This document shows positions 37,257-43,472 of a stretch of DNA of 43,472 bases, in pieces; within the stretch, counting starts at the first letter, position 1; each line of letters starts with the position of its first letter. The notes under the pieces were generated by a model, which was given only the letters and a program-made list of their open reading frames with translations, had not been told where the DNA came from and did no database searches. The translations under genes were made by a program, and so were the position numbers. This DNA comes from an uncultured Synechococcaceae cyanobacterium (lineage in GTDB: Bacteria; Cyanobacteriota; Cyanobacteriia; PCC-6307; Cyanobiaceae): assembly GCA_902537395.1 (NCBI GenBank), contig CACBBE010000005.1:1-43472 (forward strand). The letters run 5' to 3'.

Positions 37257-38090
37257 CTGACAAATTTAAAAATTGCTATTGTTGGCGACTGTCATGGTCA
37301 ATGGTCTGAATTAGACTTGAAAGTCTTATCGATTATCAAACCAAATATTGTTTTATTTGTCGGTGATATTTCTGATGGAAGTGTCAAAATAATTAAAAAA
37401 ATTAATGAGATCAAAATTCCTACTTTTGTTATTTTAGGAAATCATGATAGAGGGAAAGATTCTACAGGCGAAACTCTCTCAAAGCAGATACGTGTTCTTG
37501 GTGAAAAATATTGTGCATGGGATTTGAAAGTTTTTAATAACCAAATAAATTTATTATCTGCAAGACCATGTAGTTCTGGCGGCGGCTATTATCTTTCGAA
37601 AGAAGTTAAAGGTGTTTATGGACCTATCACCGAACAAGATTCAATAAATAAAATCATCAAATGTTCAGAAGAGAGTATCGAAGATATACCTTTAATAATT
37701 ATGTCTCATGCAGGCCCCTCGGGTTTAGGCTCAGAACCTAGAAGCATTTGTGGGAAAGACTGGAAATTACCCTCTTTAGATTGGGGAGATAGAGATTTGT
37801 CTTTGGCTATTTCTCAAATACAAAAGAGAAGAAAAGTTGATCTTGTAATTTTTGGTCACATGCACAATCGGCTAAAAAGAAATCTTGGCTTAAGAGAGAT
37901 GTTTAAAATTGATAGTAAAGGGACAATTTATTTCAATACTGCTGTAGTGCCAAGATATAAAACTGATGATCATGGGAAATTACTAATTAACTTTTCATGG
38001 ATAGAGTTTGAAAAAAATGAATTAAAACATGTCTCTCACCGATGGTATTCAGAGTGTGGTGAAATTTGTGAAGAAGATAATTTTTTTTAG
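37257..38090 (+). CDS. Metallophosphoesterase (TIGR04168-type) with uncertain start
   Basis: The calcineurin-like phosphoesterase motifs are all present: VGDCHG (D-x-H), FVGDISDG, ILGNHD, SHAGP and FGHMHN. The first motif lies upstream of the first TTG (37317), so the gene must begin earlier. In frame only CTG (37257) or ATT (37254) are available before a stop at 37242. An ATG at 37235 is one base out of frame, across a six-A run. I placed the start at CTG. The substrate is unknown. It is divergent from nadA. Confidence 0.75.
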   Translation: MTNLKIAIVGDCHGQWSELDLKVLSIIKPNIVLFVGDISDGSVKIIKKINEIKIPTFVILGNHDRGKDSTGETLSKQIRVLGEKYCAWDLKVFNNQINLLSARPCSSGGGYYLSKEVKGVYGPITEQDSINKIIKCSEESIEDIPLIIMSHAGPSGLGSEPRSICGKDWKLPSLDWGDRDLSLAISQIQKRRKVDLVIFGHMHNRLKRNLGLREMFKIDSKGTIYFNTAVVPRYKTDDHGKLLINFSWIEFEKNELKHVSHRWYSECGEICEEDNFF

Positions 38091-38113
38091 GATTAGAAAT
38101 CTTTGATCATATT

Positions 38114-38911
38114 TTAAGTATTTTTAGGCTTTTGATATCTTGAAAATAACGTTTGAGATAAAATATAGCCGGCAATTCCTGCAGCTGTAAAAGCTAAACC
38201 ATTTTTAAATAAAGGTAATAAATCATTTGTCCTGGATATTATTGGTGCCAAACCAAAAATTCCAAATAACATTCCCCATAAAGGAGAAAGAAGAGCTAAA
38301 AATCCAATTGATATGACTTGACCTTCTTTTCTTGGAGCAGATGCAAAACCTGCTACTAAACCTCCAAGAATAGATGTACATAAAGTCCAGATATATTGCT
38401 CCTTGGGTAGGCCAGGGACAACTTGGCATCCTCCTCTTTCGAGGCAAATCTTTACTGAATCAATTGCATCTAATACTGCACCATCCTCACCGTGATCTTT
38501 AACATAGTATTGGTTGCCAAATCTTGTTTGAAGTTCAACCCAAAATAACCTTGGCATAAAATTAAAATAAGCCTCTCCGACGTTAAAGTTCAGTAAATTT
38601 CCTCCTCTAGGATCAGCAACTATCAACAAACTTGTCTCATCTAAATCCCAATAGTCCTTTATCGCGCTACCAGGTGAACTCTCAAACTGAGATAAATATT
38701 TAATTTTCCACCCACTTTCTATTTCAAGATTATTGAGCTTTTCTTCTAAAGAATTTTTCTGATTAGGGCTTAATGTTTTAGCTAAATCAATTACTGGTGT
38801 TTTTTCTTCTGGTAAGAGATTTGGATTATTTATAGCGAAAACGGGTTTATTTGAAATTAAAACTAATATAGATAGAAATATTCCCAATAAATAGTTAATC
38901 TTTGAAGGCAT
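38114..38911 (-). CDS. TPM-domain protein (TLP18.3/Psb32-like)
   Basis: The 265-residue protein has a signal peptide (about 1-26), then a TPM domain (about 35-150) with VIDLAKTLSPNQKNSLEEKL. A pair of membrane helices follows in the C-terminal quarter. Relatives (Psb32, TLP18.3) help photosystem II repair. The start is ATG at 38911, divergent from the MidA-like gene by 31 bases. Confidence 0.78.
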   Translation of the reverse strand: MPSKINYLLGIFLSILVLISNKPVFAINNPNLLPEEKTPVIDLAKTLSPNQKNSLEEKLNNLEIESGWKIKYLSQFESSPGSAIKDYWDLDETSLLIVADPRGGNLLNFNVGEAYFNFMPRLFWVELQTRFGNQYYVKDHGEDGAVLDAIDSVKICLERGGCQVVPGLPKEQYIWTLCTSILGGLVAGFASAPRKEGQVISIGFLALLSPLWGMLFGIFGLAPIISRTNDLLPLFKNGLAFTAAGIAGYILSQTLFSRYQKPKNT

Positions 38912-38942
38912 AAATAAGTTTTGTCTCTTTATATTTTCGCCG

Positions 38943-40133
38943 ATGAATAGCTTACCCGCGAATAATCCAGATTGGTTAGTAAAAAAAATAATAAAAATGG
39001 GTGGGACTATAAGTTTTTATGACTTTATGAATTTAGTTTTAAATGATCCTGTTAATGGTTATTACGGCAGTGGTAAAGCTGAGTTAGGCGTTCGAGGAGA
39101 TTTTGTCACATCACCCTCTTTATCTGATGATTTTGCTTTTTTAGCTGGTAAACAAATAGAAGATTGGCTAATTCAGTTCAAAAATAGTTTTTTATCTAAT
39201 AAGAAATTAGCTGTAATTGAATTTGGAGCAGGAGATGGAAGCTTTATGAGTGGATTAATTAAATATTTTTTAGAAAATAACAAGAATTTTTTGGAAGGAG
39301 TTTCTTTTGTAATTATTGAACCTAATGAAGGGATGGTAGAAAAACAAAAAAATAAATTGGAGGGATTTTTAAACTTAGGTATAGATATTTTATGGAAACG
39401 TTTGGAAGAAATAGAGGAAAATAATATAAATGGAATAGTTCTTGCAAATGAGGTTTTAGATGCTTTGCCAGTAGAAAGAATAATCTTTTCAAAAGGAAAA
39501 ATACTACGACAAGCAGTTTCTATAGACAAAAATTCTCATAAATTATTTTTTGATGAAATGCCAATCACAAGTGAATTGGAAAAAAGTTTTGAACTTGCTA
39601 AAAGTCAGTTGGGGATAACTATTCCACCTGAAGATGCTCTTGAAGGATGGACAACAGAATGGCATGTAGATAACTCAAAATGGTTAGAAGCTATTTATGG
39701 GAAAATCAATAATGGTATTTTATTGATAATTGATTACGCTAAAGAAGCTAAAAAATACTATAACTCTAAGAATTCTGATGGGACGATAGTTTCTTATGAA
39801 AATCAAAAAATGAAGAATAATGTCCTAGATTCTCCTGGAAATTGCGATTTAACATCTCATGTGTGCATAGAAACTTTAATTAATGATGCTGAGACTCTTG
39901 GATTTGATACTAATGGAATAACTAAACAAGGAGAGGCTTTGTTGGCACTTGGATTGGCAGAGAGACTTTATGGGATTCAGAAAGAATTTAAGGAGAATTT
40001 ATCCAATGCTCTTTTAAGGAGAGAGGCATTACTTAGACTCGTAGATCCTGTATGCCTAGGTAATTTTAAGTGGTTTGTTTTTAATAAGTTTAATGAGAAG
40101 GAAATATATATAAATTCAACCTGTTTGCGTTAA
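38943..40133 (+). CDS. MidA/NDUFAF7-like SAM-dependent methyltransferase (COG1565)
   Basis: The 396-residue protein has [19 protein letters not shown] near the N-terminus, [16 protein letters not shown] as motif I and [16 protein letters not shown], plus [10 protein letters not shown] and DLTSHV, the COG1565 pattern. The mitochondrial relative methylates an arginine in a complex I subunit. In cyanobacteria the target is unknown, with NDH-1 an obvious guess. Its end overlaps convergent aroB by 4 bases. Confidence 0.82.
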   Translation: MNSLPANNPDWLVKKIIKMGGTISFYDFMNLVLNDPVNGYYGSGKAELGVRGDFVTSPSLSDDFAFLAGKQIEDWLIQFKNSFLSNKKLAVIEFGAGDGSFMSGLIKYFLENNKNFLEGVSFVIIEPNEGMVEKQKNKLEGFLNLGIDILWKRLEEIEENNINGIVLANEVLDALPVERIIFSKGKILRQAVSIDKNSHKLFFDEMPITSELEKSFELAKSQLGITIPPEDALEGWTTEWHVDNSKWLEAIYGKINNGILLIIDYAKEAKKYYNSKNSDGTIVSYENQKMKNNVLDSPGNCDLTSHVCIETLINDAETLGFDTNGITKQGEALLALGLAERLYGIQKEFKENLSNALLRREALLRLVDPVCLGNFKWFVFNKFNEKEIYINSTCLR

Positions 40134-41221
40134 GAAAAAAACTTTAAAAATAATGAATCCTCAACGTCATCATATATATCTACTGCACCAATTTCTTTCG
40201 GTAATATAAATCTCATTTTGCCATCACGAACTTTTTTATCACCCATAAGTATTTTAAGAACGTCTTCTTTATTTATTTTGGGGATCTCGGTAGGAAGATC
40301 ATAACTCTTCAAAAGATTCTTCTGTCTCTCTAATTCTTCTTTAGACCATAACCCTTTCTTAATTGCTATTTCCCCGGCAATATTCATACCAATTGATATT
40401 GCCTCACCATGTAGAAATTTGCCATATCCACATAAATTTTCAATAACGTGACCAAAAGAATGACCATAATTCAATATTGCTCTAACACCATTTTCATGTT
40501 CGTCTTGAGAAACAATATGAGACTTTGTTCTAATTGAACTATTAATTATTTTAATTAGATATTCATTTTTGAGATTTATAAGTTCATTTTTGTTTTTTTC
40601 AATTTCTAAGTATTCGAAAAGTTCTTTATCTTTTATTACGCCGTATTTTATTACTTCGGCCATGCCTGCACTAAATTCTCTTTTGGGCAAACTTTTTAAA
40701 GTTTCTGGATCAATAAAAACTGCTTTAGGTTGATTGAAAGCTCCAATTAAATTCTTACCTTTTGGATGATTTACTCCTGTTTTTCCTCCCACAGATGAAT
40801 CAACCATTGATAATAATGTTGTTGGAATCTGAATATATTCGATACCTCTCAGCCAAGTCGCAGCTGCAAAACCACTTACATCTCCAACAATTCCTCCTCC
40901 AAGGGCAATAATTATTGAATTTCTATCTAAGCCAAATTCAAATGCTACATCATATATTTCACTTAAGGTTTTTAAGTTTTTATATGATTCTCCAGCCTTG
41001 ATAAGGAACATTTTGGCCTGAAACTTATTATCTTTTAAATTATTTAAAAATTTTTCTCCATACAAATTTGATATTTCTGCATTTGAAATCACAAGTATTT
41101 TTCTATTCTTTGTTATTCCAATTTTTAAAAGTTCTTCACTGATATTATTCAGTATCCCTGCTTCTAAAGTTACTTCATATGACTTATCACCTAATGGGAC
41201 TAATATTTTTCTCTTATTCAC
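40130..41221 (-). CDS. aroB: 3-dehydroquinate synthase
   Basis: AroB cyclises DAHP to 3-dehydroquinate, the second step of the shikimate pathway, using NAD and a divalent metal. The 363-residue protein shows [20 protein letters not shown] (NAD loop), [28 protein letters not shown] (metal Glu) and [12 protein letters not shown] (metal His). The ATG at 41221 fits. Confidence 0.96.
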   Translation of the reverse strand: MNKRKILVPLGDKSYEVTLEAGILNNISEELLKIGITKNRKILVISNAEISNLYGEKFLNNLKDNKFQAKMFLIKAGESYKNLKTLSEIYDVAFEFGLDRNSIIIALGGGIVGDVSGFAAATWLRGIEYIQIPTTLLSMVDSSVGGKTGVNHPKGKNLIGAFNQPKAVFIDPETLKSLPKREFSAGMAEVIKYGVIKDKELFEYLEIEKNKNELINLKNEYLIKIINSSIRTKSHIVSQDEHENGVRAILNYGHSFGHVIENLCGYGKFLHGEAISIGMNIAGEIAIKKGLWSKEELERQKNLLKSYDLPTEIPKINKEDVLKILMGDKKVRDGKMRFILPKEIGAVDIYDDVEDSLFLKFFS

Positions 41222-41346
41222 AATTGATTACCTAGTTAAAATTTATAAATATTTGGTATTAAATACTTTATATATTAGCAAAATCTAAGCTCTAGATCCT
41301 TAAAAATTCAGTTGTTAAGAATTAGAAATGGTAATAAAATCATGCT

Positions 41347-42537
41347 ATGAGTTTTAAAAAAAAAATAAACGATAATAAAAAAAATTATTCCTTAGGAATA
41401 ATTGGAGGTGGTCAACTAGCTTTGATGTTAACCGAGGCAGCAAAAAAAAGAGATCTAGAAGTATGTGTGCAAACAAAATCTTGTGATGATCCTGCTGGTC
41501 TAAAAGCAGATCATGTCATAGAAGCTGATCCTCTAAAGATAAGAGGTAATAAATCATTAATTAATGAGTGTGAAAAAATAATTTTTGAAAATGAATGGAT
41601 AAAAATTGATAAATTAAATTTAATTGAGAATAAAGATATTTTTGTCCCAAGCCTTAATGCAATTAAGCCATTAGTAGATAGGTTTTCTCAAAAAAAATTA
41701 ATACAAAGAATGAATATTCCCTGCCCAAAATGGATAAGTATTGAAGATTTTAAAAATCTCTCGGATGAGGAAACCAATAATTGGACTTATCCTCTAATGG
41801 CAAAATCAAATAAAGGTGGATATGACGGCAAAGGGAACAGAAAAATAAAAACAAAAGATGATTTAGATTCTTTTTTAACAGAGAATAATTCTAATGAATG
41901 GTTAATAGAAGAATGGATAGATTATGAAAAAGAACTGGCTCTTGTTGGTTCGAGAGATAGGACCGGTAAGATAAGATTCTTTCCAATAGTTGAGACTTTC
42001 CAATCAAATAATGTTTGTGATTGGGTTCTTGCACCTGGAACAAATGAATATGATTTGAACTTATTTGCAATAAATATTTTCTCTTCAATAGTCAATGAAC
42101 TTAATTACGTTGGAGTTTTAGCTATTGAATTCTTCTATGGAGATAATGGTCTTTTAATTAATGAAATAGCTCCTAGAACACATAACTCAGCTCATTTCTC
42201 TATTGAAGCTTGCACTTCAAGTCAGTTTGATCAATATGTTTGCATTTCTTCTGGGATAATGCCACCTGAAATTAAAATGAATTGTGAAGGTGCAATTATG
42301 ATTAATCTACTGGGGTTAAAAAAGAATTTCCCAATCTCAATGGAAACCAGAATTAAAATGTTATCTGAAATTGAGGGCTCTAATATTCATTGTTATGGAA
42401 AATCTCGCGAAATTCTGGGAAGAAAAATGGCTCACATCACATTTTTATTAAATGGTAAAACGCATTCAGAAAGATATGATGAAGCTCAAATTTTATTAAC
42501 TATGGTAAGAGATATTTGGCCATCTCCAAATGCATAA
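41347..42537 (+). CDS. purK: N5-carboxyaminoimidazole ribonucleotide synthase (PurK)
   Basis: PurK carboxylates AIR with bicarbonate and ATP in purine synthesis. The 396-residue ATP-grasp protein has GIIGGGQLALMLTEAA (18-33), YPLMAKSNKGGYDGKGN, the ATP-binding EEWIDYEKELALV, INEIAPRTHNSAH and NLLG near the end. The ATG at 41347 is the natural start. The 6S RNA gene follows closely downstream, the synteny reported for cyanobacteria. Confidence 0.93.
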   Translation: MSFKKKINDNKKNYSLGIIGGGQLALMLTEAAKKRDLEVCVQTKSCDDPAGLKADHVIEADPLKIRGNKSLINECEKIIFENEWIKIDKLNLIENKDIFVPSLNAIKPLVDRFSQKKLIQRMNIPCPKWISIEDFKNLSDEETNNWTYPLMAKSNKGGYDGKGNRKIKTKDDLDSFLTENNSNEWLIEEWIDYEKELALVGSRDRTGKIRFFPIVETFQSNNVCDWVLAPGTNEYDLNLFAINIFSSIVNELNYVGVLAIEFFYGDNGLLINEIAPRTHNSAHFSIEACTSSQFDQYVCISSGIMPPEIKMNCEGAIMINLLGLKKNFPISMETRIKMLSEIEGSNIHCYGKSREILGRKMAHITFLLNGKTHSERYDEAQILLTMVRDIWPSPNA

Positions 42538-42561
42538 GAAAATAAGTTAGAGTTAGACTAC

Positions 42562-42745
42562 TTGATCTTTGGTTAAGTTCTTCTTTATGTGCTCTGATCT
42601 GACTCTCTTTCGACATGAGGATACTGTCGTGATGCGGTAGTAAACCGATCTCGTAATCGGAAACGAAAGCACACTTTGAATCCTCTTCTGGCATTTCCAG
42701 GTCGATGCAGCAGAGAACTGACGGGGATCCGGTGTTACCTATCAA
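42562..42745 (+). ncRNA. ssrS: 6S RNA
   Basis: This GC-richer stretch of about 184 bases just after purK has no conserved protein. TTGAT (42562) pairs with ATCAA (42741-42745), and GGTTA with the inner GTTACC, forming a closing stem. Inner hairpins include CGACA/TGTCG and CCGAT/ATCGG, and CTTTCG can pair with CGAAAG. Length, position after purK and the long imperfect hairpin match cyanobacterial 6S RNA (Yfr7 in Prochlorococcus), which binds RNA polymerase holoenzyme. The ends are estimated from the closing stem. Confidence 0.8.
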
Positions 42746-42748
42746 AAT

Positions 42749-42768
42749 CCTGGATAAAACAGGCTTTT
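42749..42768 (+). terminator. Weak hairpin terminator after 6S RNA
   Basis: The stem CCTG/CAGG has a 7-base loop followed by CTTTT, immediately downstream of the 6S closing stem. It is a short stem, so processing may also define the RNA end. Confidence 0.4.
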
Positions 42769-42846
42769 GGTGGGTATTTTATTTTTTTAGAATAACTGAG
42801 CTGTTTTTATTCTCTATCAGCGTAAATAATTTATTTGCCAAAATAC

Positions 42847-42876
42847 TTGACGATCCATTTCTAATGTATTTATATT
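42847..42876 (+). promoter_or_regulatory. Sigma-70-type promoter for the DUF1651 gene cluster
   Basis: TTGACG (42847-42852) and TATATT (42871-42876) are separated by 18 bases. Transcription would start close to 42883, only a few bases before the ATG at 42887. That gives a near-leaderless mRNA if that codon is used, or a roughly 19-base leader to the ATG at 42902. Confidence 0.55.
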
Positions 42877-42886
42877 AGTAGTACGC

Positions 42887-43201
42887 ATGTATTACTTAGT
42901 AATGACTTTAGGAGGAGCAAATGTTTGGACTAATTTTTCTTACGGTTATCGTAATGAGTCCCCAAGTGGTTGGTTGCTTAGCCCAGATCGCAGCAGATTA
43001 ATTTTATTTATAAGGAATAAAAAATCTCCAAATAATAGTATGAGAATTTTTGCTCATACATATTATGCAAATGATCTTGGTGAGCCAATGGCAATTAAAT
43101 CATCCACTCAAATGTATTTGGATAATGCTTGGGATAAATGGCATGACCTTCAATTAGAAGGTTGGACTTTTGAAGAACTTGAATTACCTGAATCTCTATG
43201 A
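42887..43201 (+). CDS. DUF1651 family protein
   Basis: The 104-residue protein has the DUF1651 pattern: SPSGWLLSPDRSRLILFIR, then GEPMAIKS and a C-terminal AWDKWHDLQLEGWTF. DUF1651 proteins are short, multicopy in marine picocyanobacteria and of unknown function. ATG at 42887 or the in-frame ATG at 42902 (giving MTLGGANVW, the commoner family start) are both possible. The stop overlaps the next ATG. Confidence 0.8.
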   Translation: MYYLVMTLGGANVWTNFSYGYRNESPSGWLLSPDRSRLILFIRNKKSPNNSMRIFAHTYYANDLGEPMAIKSSTQMYLDNAWDKWHDLQLEGWTFEELELPESL

Positions 43202-43338
43202 CTAACTTAAATCCAATCAAAAAGAAATTATCAAAAGTAGATAGAAAGATATCTATGCAAGACCCATCAAAATTATTAGCAGAATTTTTTAATGGTGTTG
43301 TCATTGAACTTGATGAAGAATATAAATATGACTCATAA
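43198..43338 (+). CDS. 46-residue basic small protein
   Basis: The start ATG at 43198 overlaps the DUF1651 stop (ATGA), so translation is probably coupled. The peptide begins MTNLNPIKKKLSKVDRK, and its C-terminus is acidic with LLAEFFNGVVIELDEEY. The VVxLDxE ending recalls small picocyanobacterial proteins seen near stress genes, but I do not assign a family. The third gene starts inside its last codons. Confidence 0.6.
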   Translation: MTNLNPIKKKLSKVDRKISMQDPSKLLAEFFNGVVIELDEEYKYDS

Positions 43339-43472
43339 AGAATTGATAGATCAAGTTTCCGCAAATTTATTTAAACAAACTGGAAAGTTAGAAAGTAGAA
43401 GATCTTGGTTGGCAATGAGAAGTTATCTTGAACAATTAGATACCGAACAACTTAAATCCATGCTTAAGGACC
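43329..43472 (+). CDS. Partial small protein running off the right edge
   Basis: The ATG at 43329 overlaps the previous gene by 10 bases. The 48 codons seen begin MTHKELIDQVSANLF, and the remainder is helical with RRSWLAMRSYLEQLDTEQL. The tight ATG overlap supports a real third gene in the cluster. The C-terminus is not in the window. Confidence 0.6.

Noticed and set aside
42500..42745. 81-codon minus-strand open frame over the 6S region
   Set aside because: It lies opposite the structured 6S RNA and purK end, resembles no family, and its sequence is explained by RNA stem composition.

Overview
The window is a strongly AT-rich, densely packed bacterial chromosome segment. Gene content and protein style point to a high-light-type Prochlorococcus or a very close marine picocyanobacterium. 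The evidence is a monomeric B12-dependent ribonucleotide reductase, Tic20, CPP1 and DUF3531 chloroplast-type proteins, DUF1651, DUF2811 and DUF4278 small proteins, a 6S RNA beside purK, a duplicated-permease phosphonate/phosphite transporter, very short intergenic gaps and many TTG/GTG starts. This assignment is from recognition, not from a database search.

Layout. 1-4.3 kb: an arsenosugar-type radical SAM gene (cut by the left edge) and a glucosylglycerol-phosphate phosphatase (stpA) on the minus strand, facing a divergent glycerol-3-phosphate-dehydrogenase-like gene and a conserved unknown. 4.4-8.2 kb: a sulfur block with metY, metA and a SulP anion transporter, consistent with methionine made from O-acetylhomoserine and sulfide. 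8.2-11.3 kb: an FAD oxidase, the sirohydrochlorin chelatase cbiX, an intergenic region with two DnaA-box-like 9-mers, and a DUF2811 protein. 11.3-18.7 kb is the most accessory-looking part: a GMC oxidoreductase, a lumenal pentapeptide protein, an RHH-like/unknown gene pair, gloA, Tic20, several small membrane or exported unknowns, and tRNA-Ser(UGA). A partial second copy of the tRNA 3' end and an array of short repeats next to it look like an integration scar. Then comes a 33-residue DUF4278 peptide gene whose leader folds like a glutamine-II (downstream-peptide) riboswitch.

18.7-28.6 kb is housekeeping: nrdJ, a methyltransferase, prfC, CPP1, hslO with an orphan ABC ATPase, DUF3531, rsmE, a DUF92/VTE6-like kinase and an SGNH hydrolase. 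28.6-32.9 kb: aspC followed almost without gap by phnD-phnC-phnE. 33.1-42.5 kb: a family-4 uracil-DNA glycosylase lacking the usual iron-sulfur ligands, ispG, a C-terminal processing protease, nadA, a metallophosphoesterase with an odd start, a TPM/Psb32-type protein, a MidA-like methyltransferase, aroB and purK. 42.5 kb to the end: 6S RNA and a translationally overlapping run of three small genes, the last cut by the right edge.

Links between genes: cbiX supplies the tetrapyrrole chelation step for the cobalamin that NrdJ needs; metA and metY use sulfide from assimilated sulfate, which SulP may import; phnDCE imports reduced or organic phosphorus. I saw no CRISPR array, transposase, insertion sequence or intact prophage. 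The best candidates for a second look are the tRNA-Ser scar with its phased TTATG repeats, the riboswitch-controlled peptide, the cysteine-poor uracil-DNA glycosylase, the DnaA-box pair, and the arsS/stpA/glycerol-phosphate locus.
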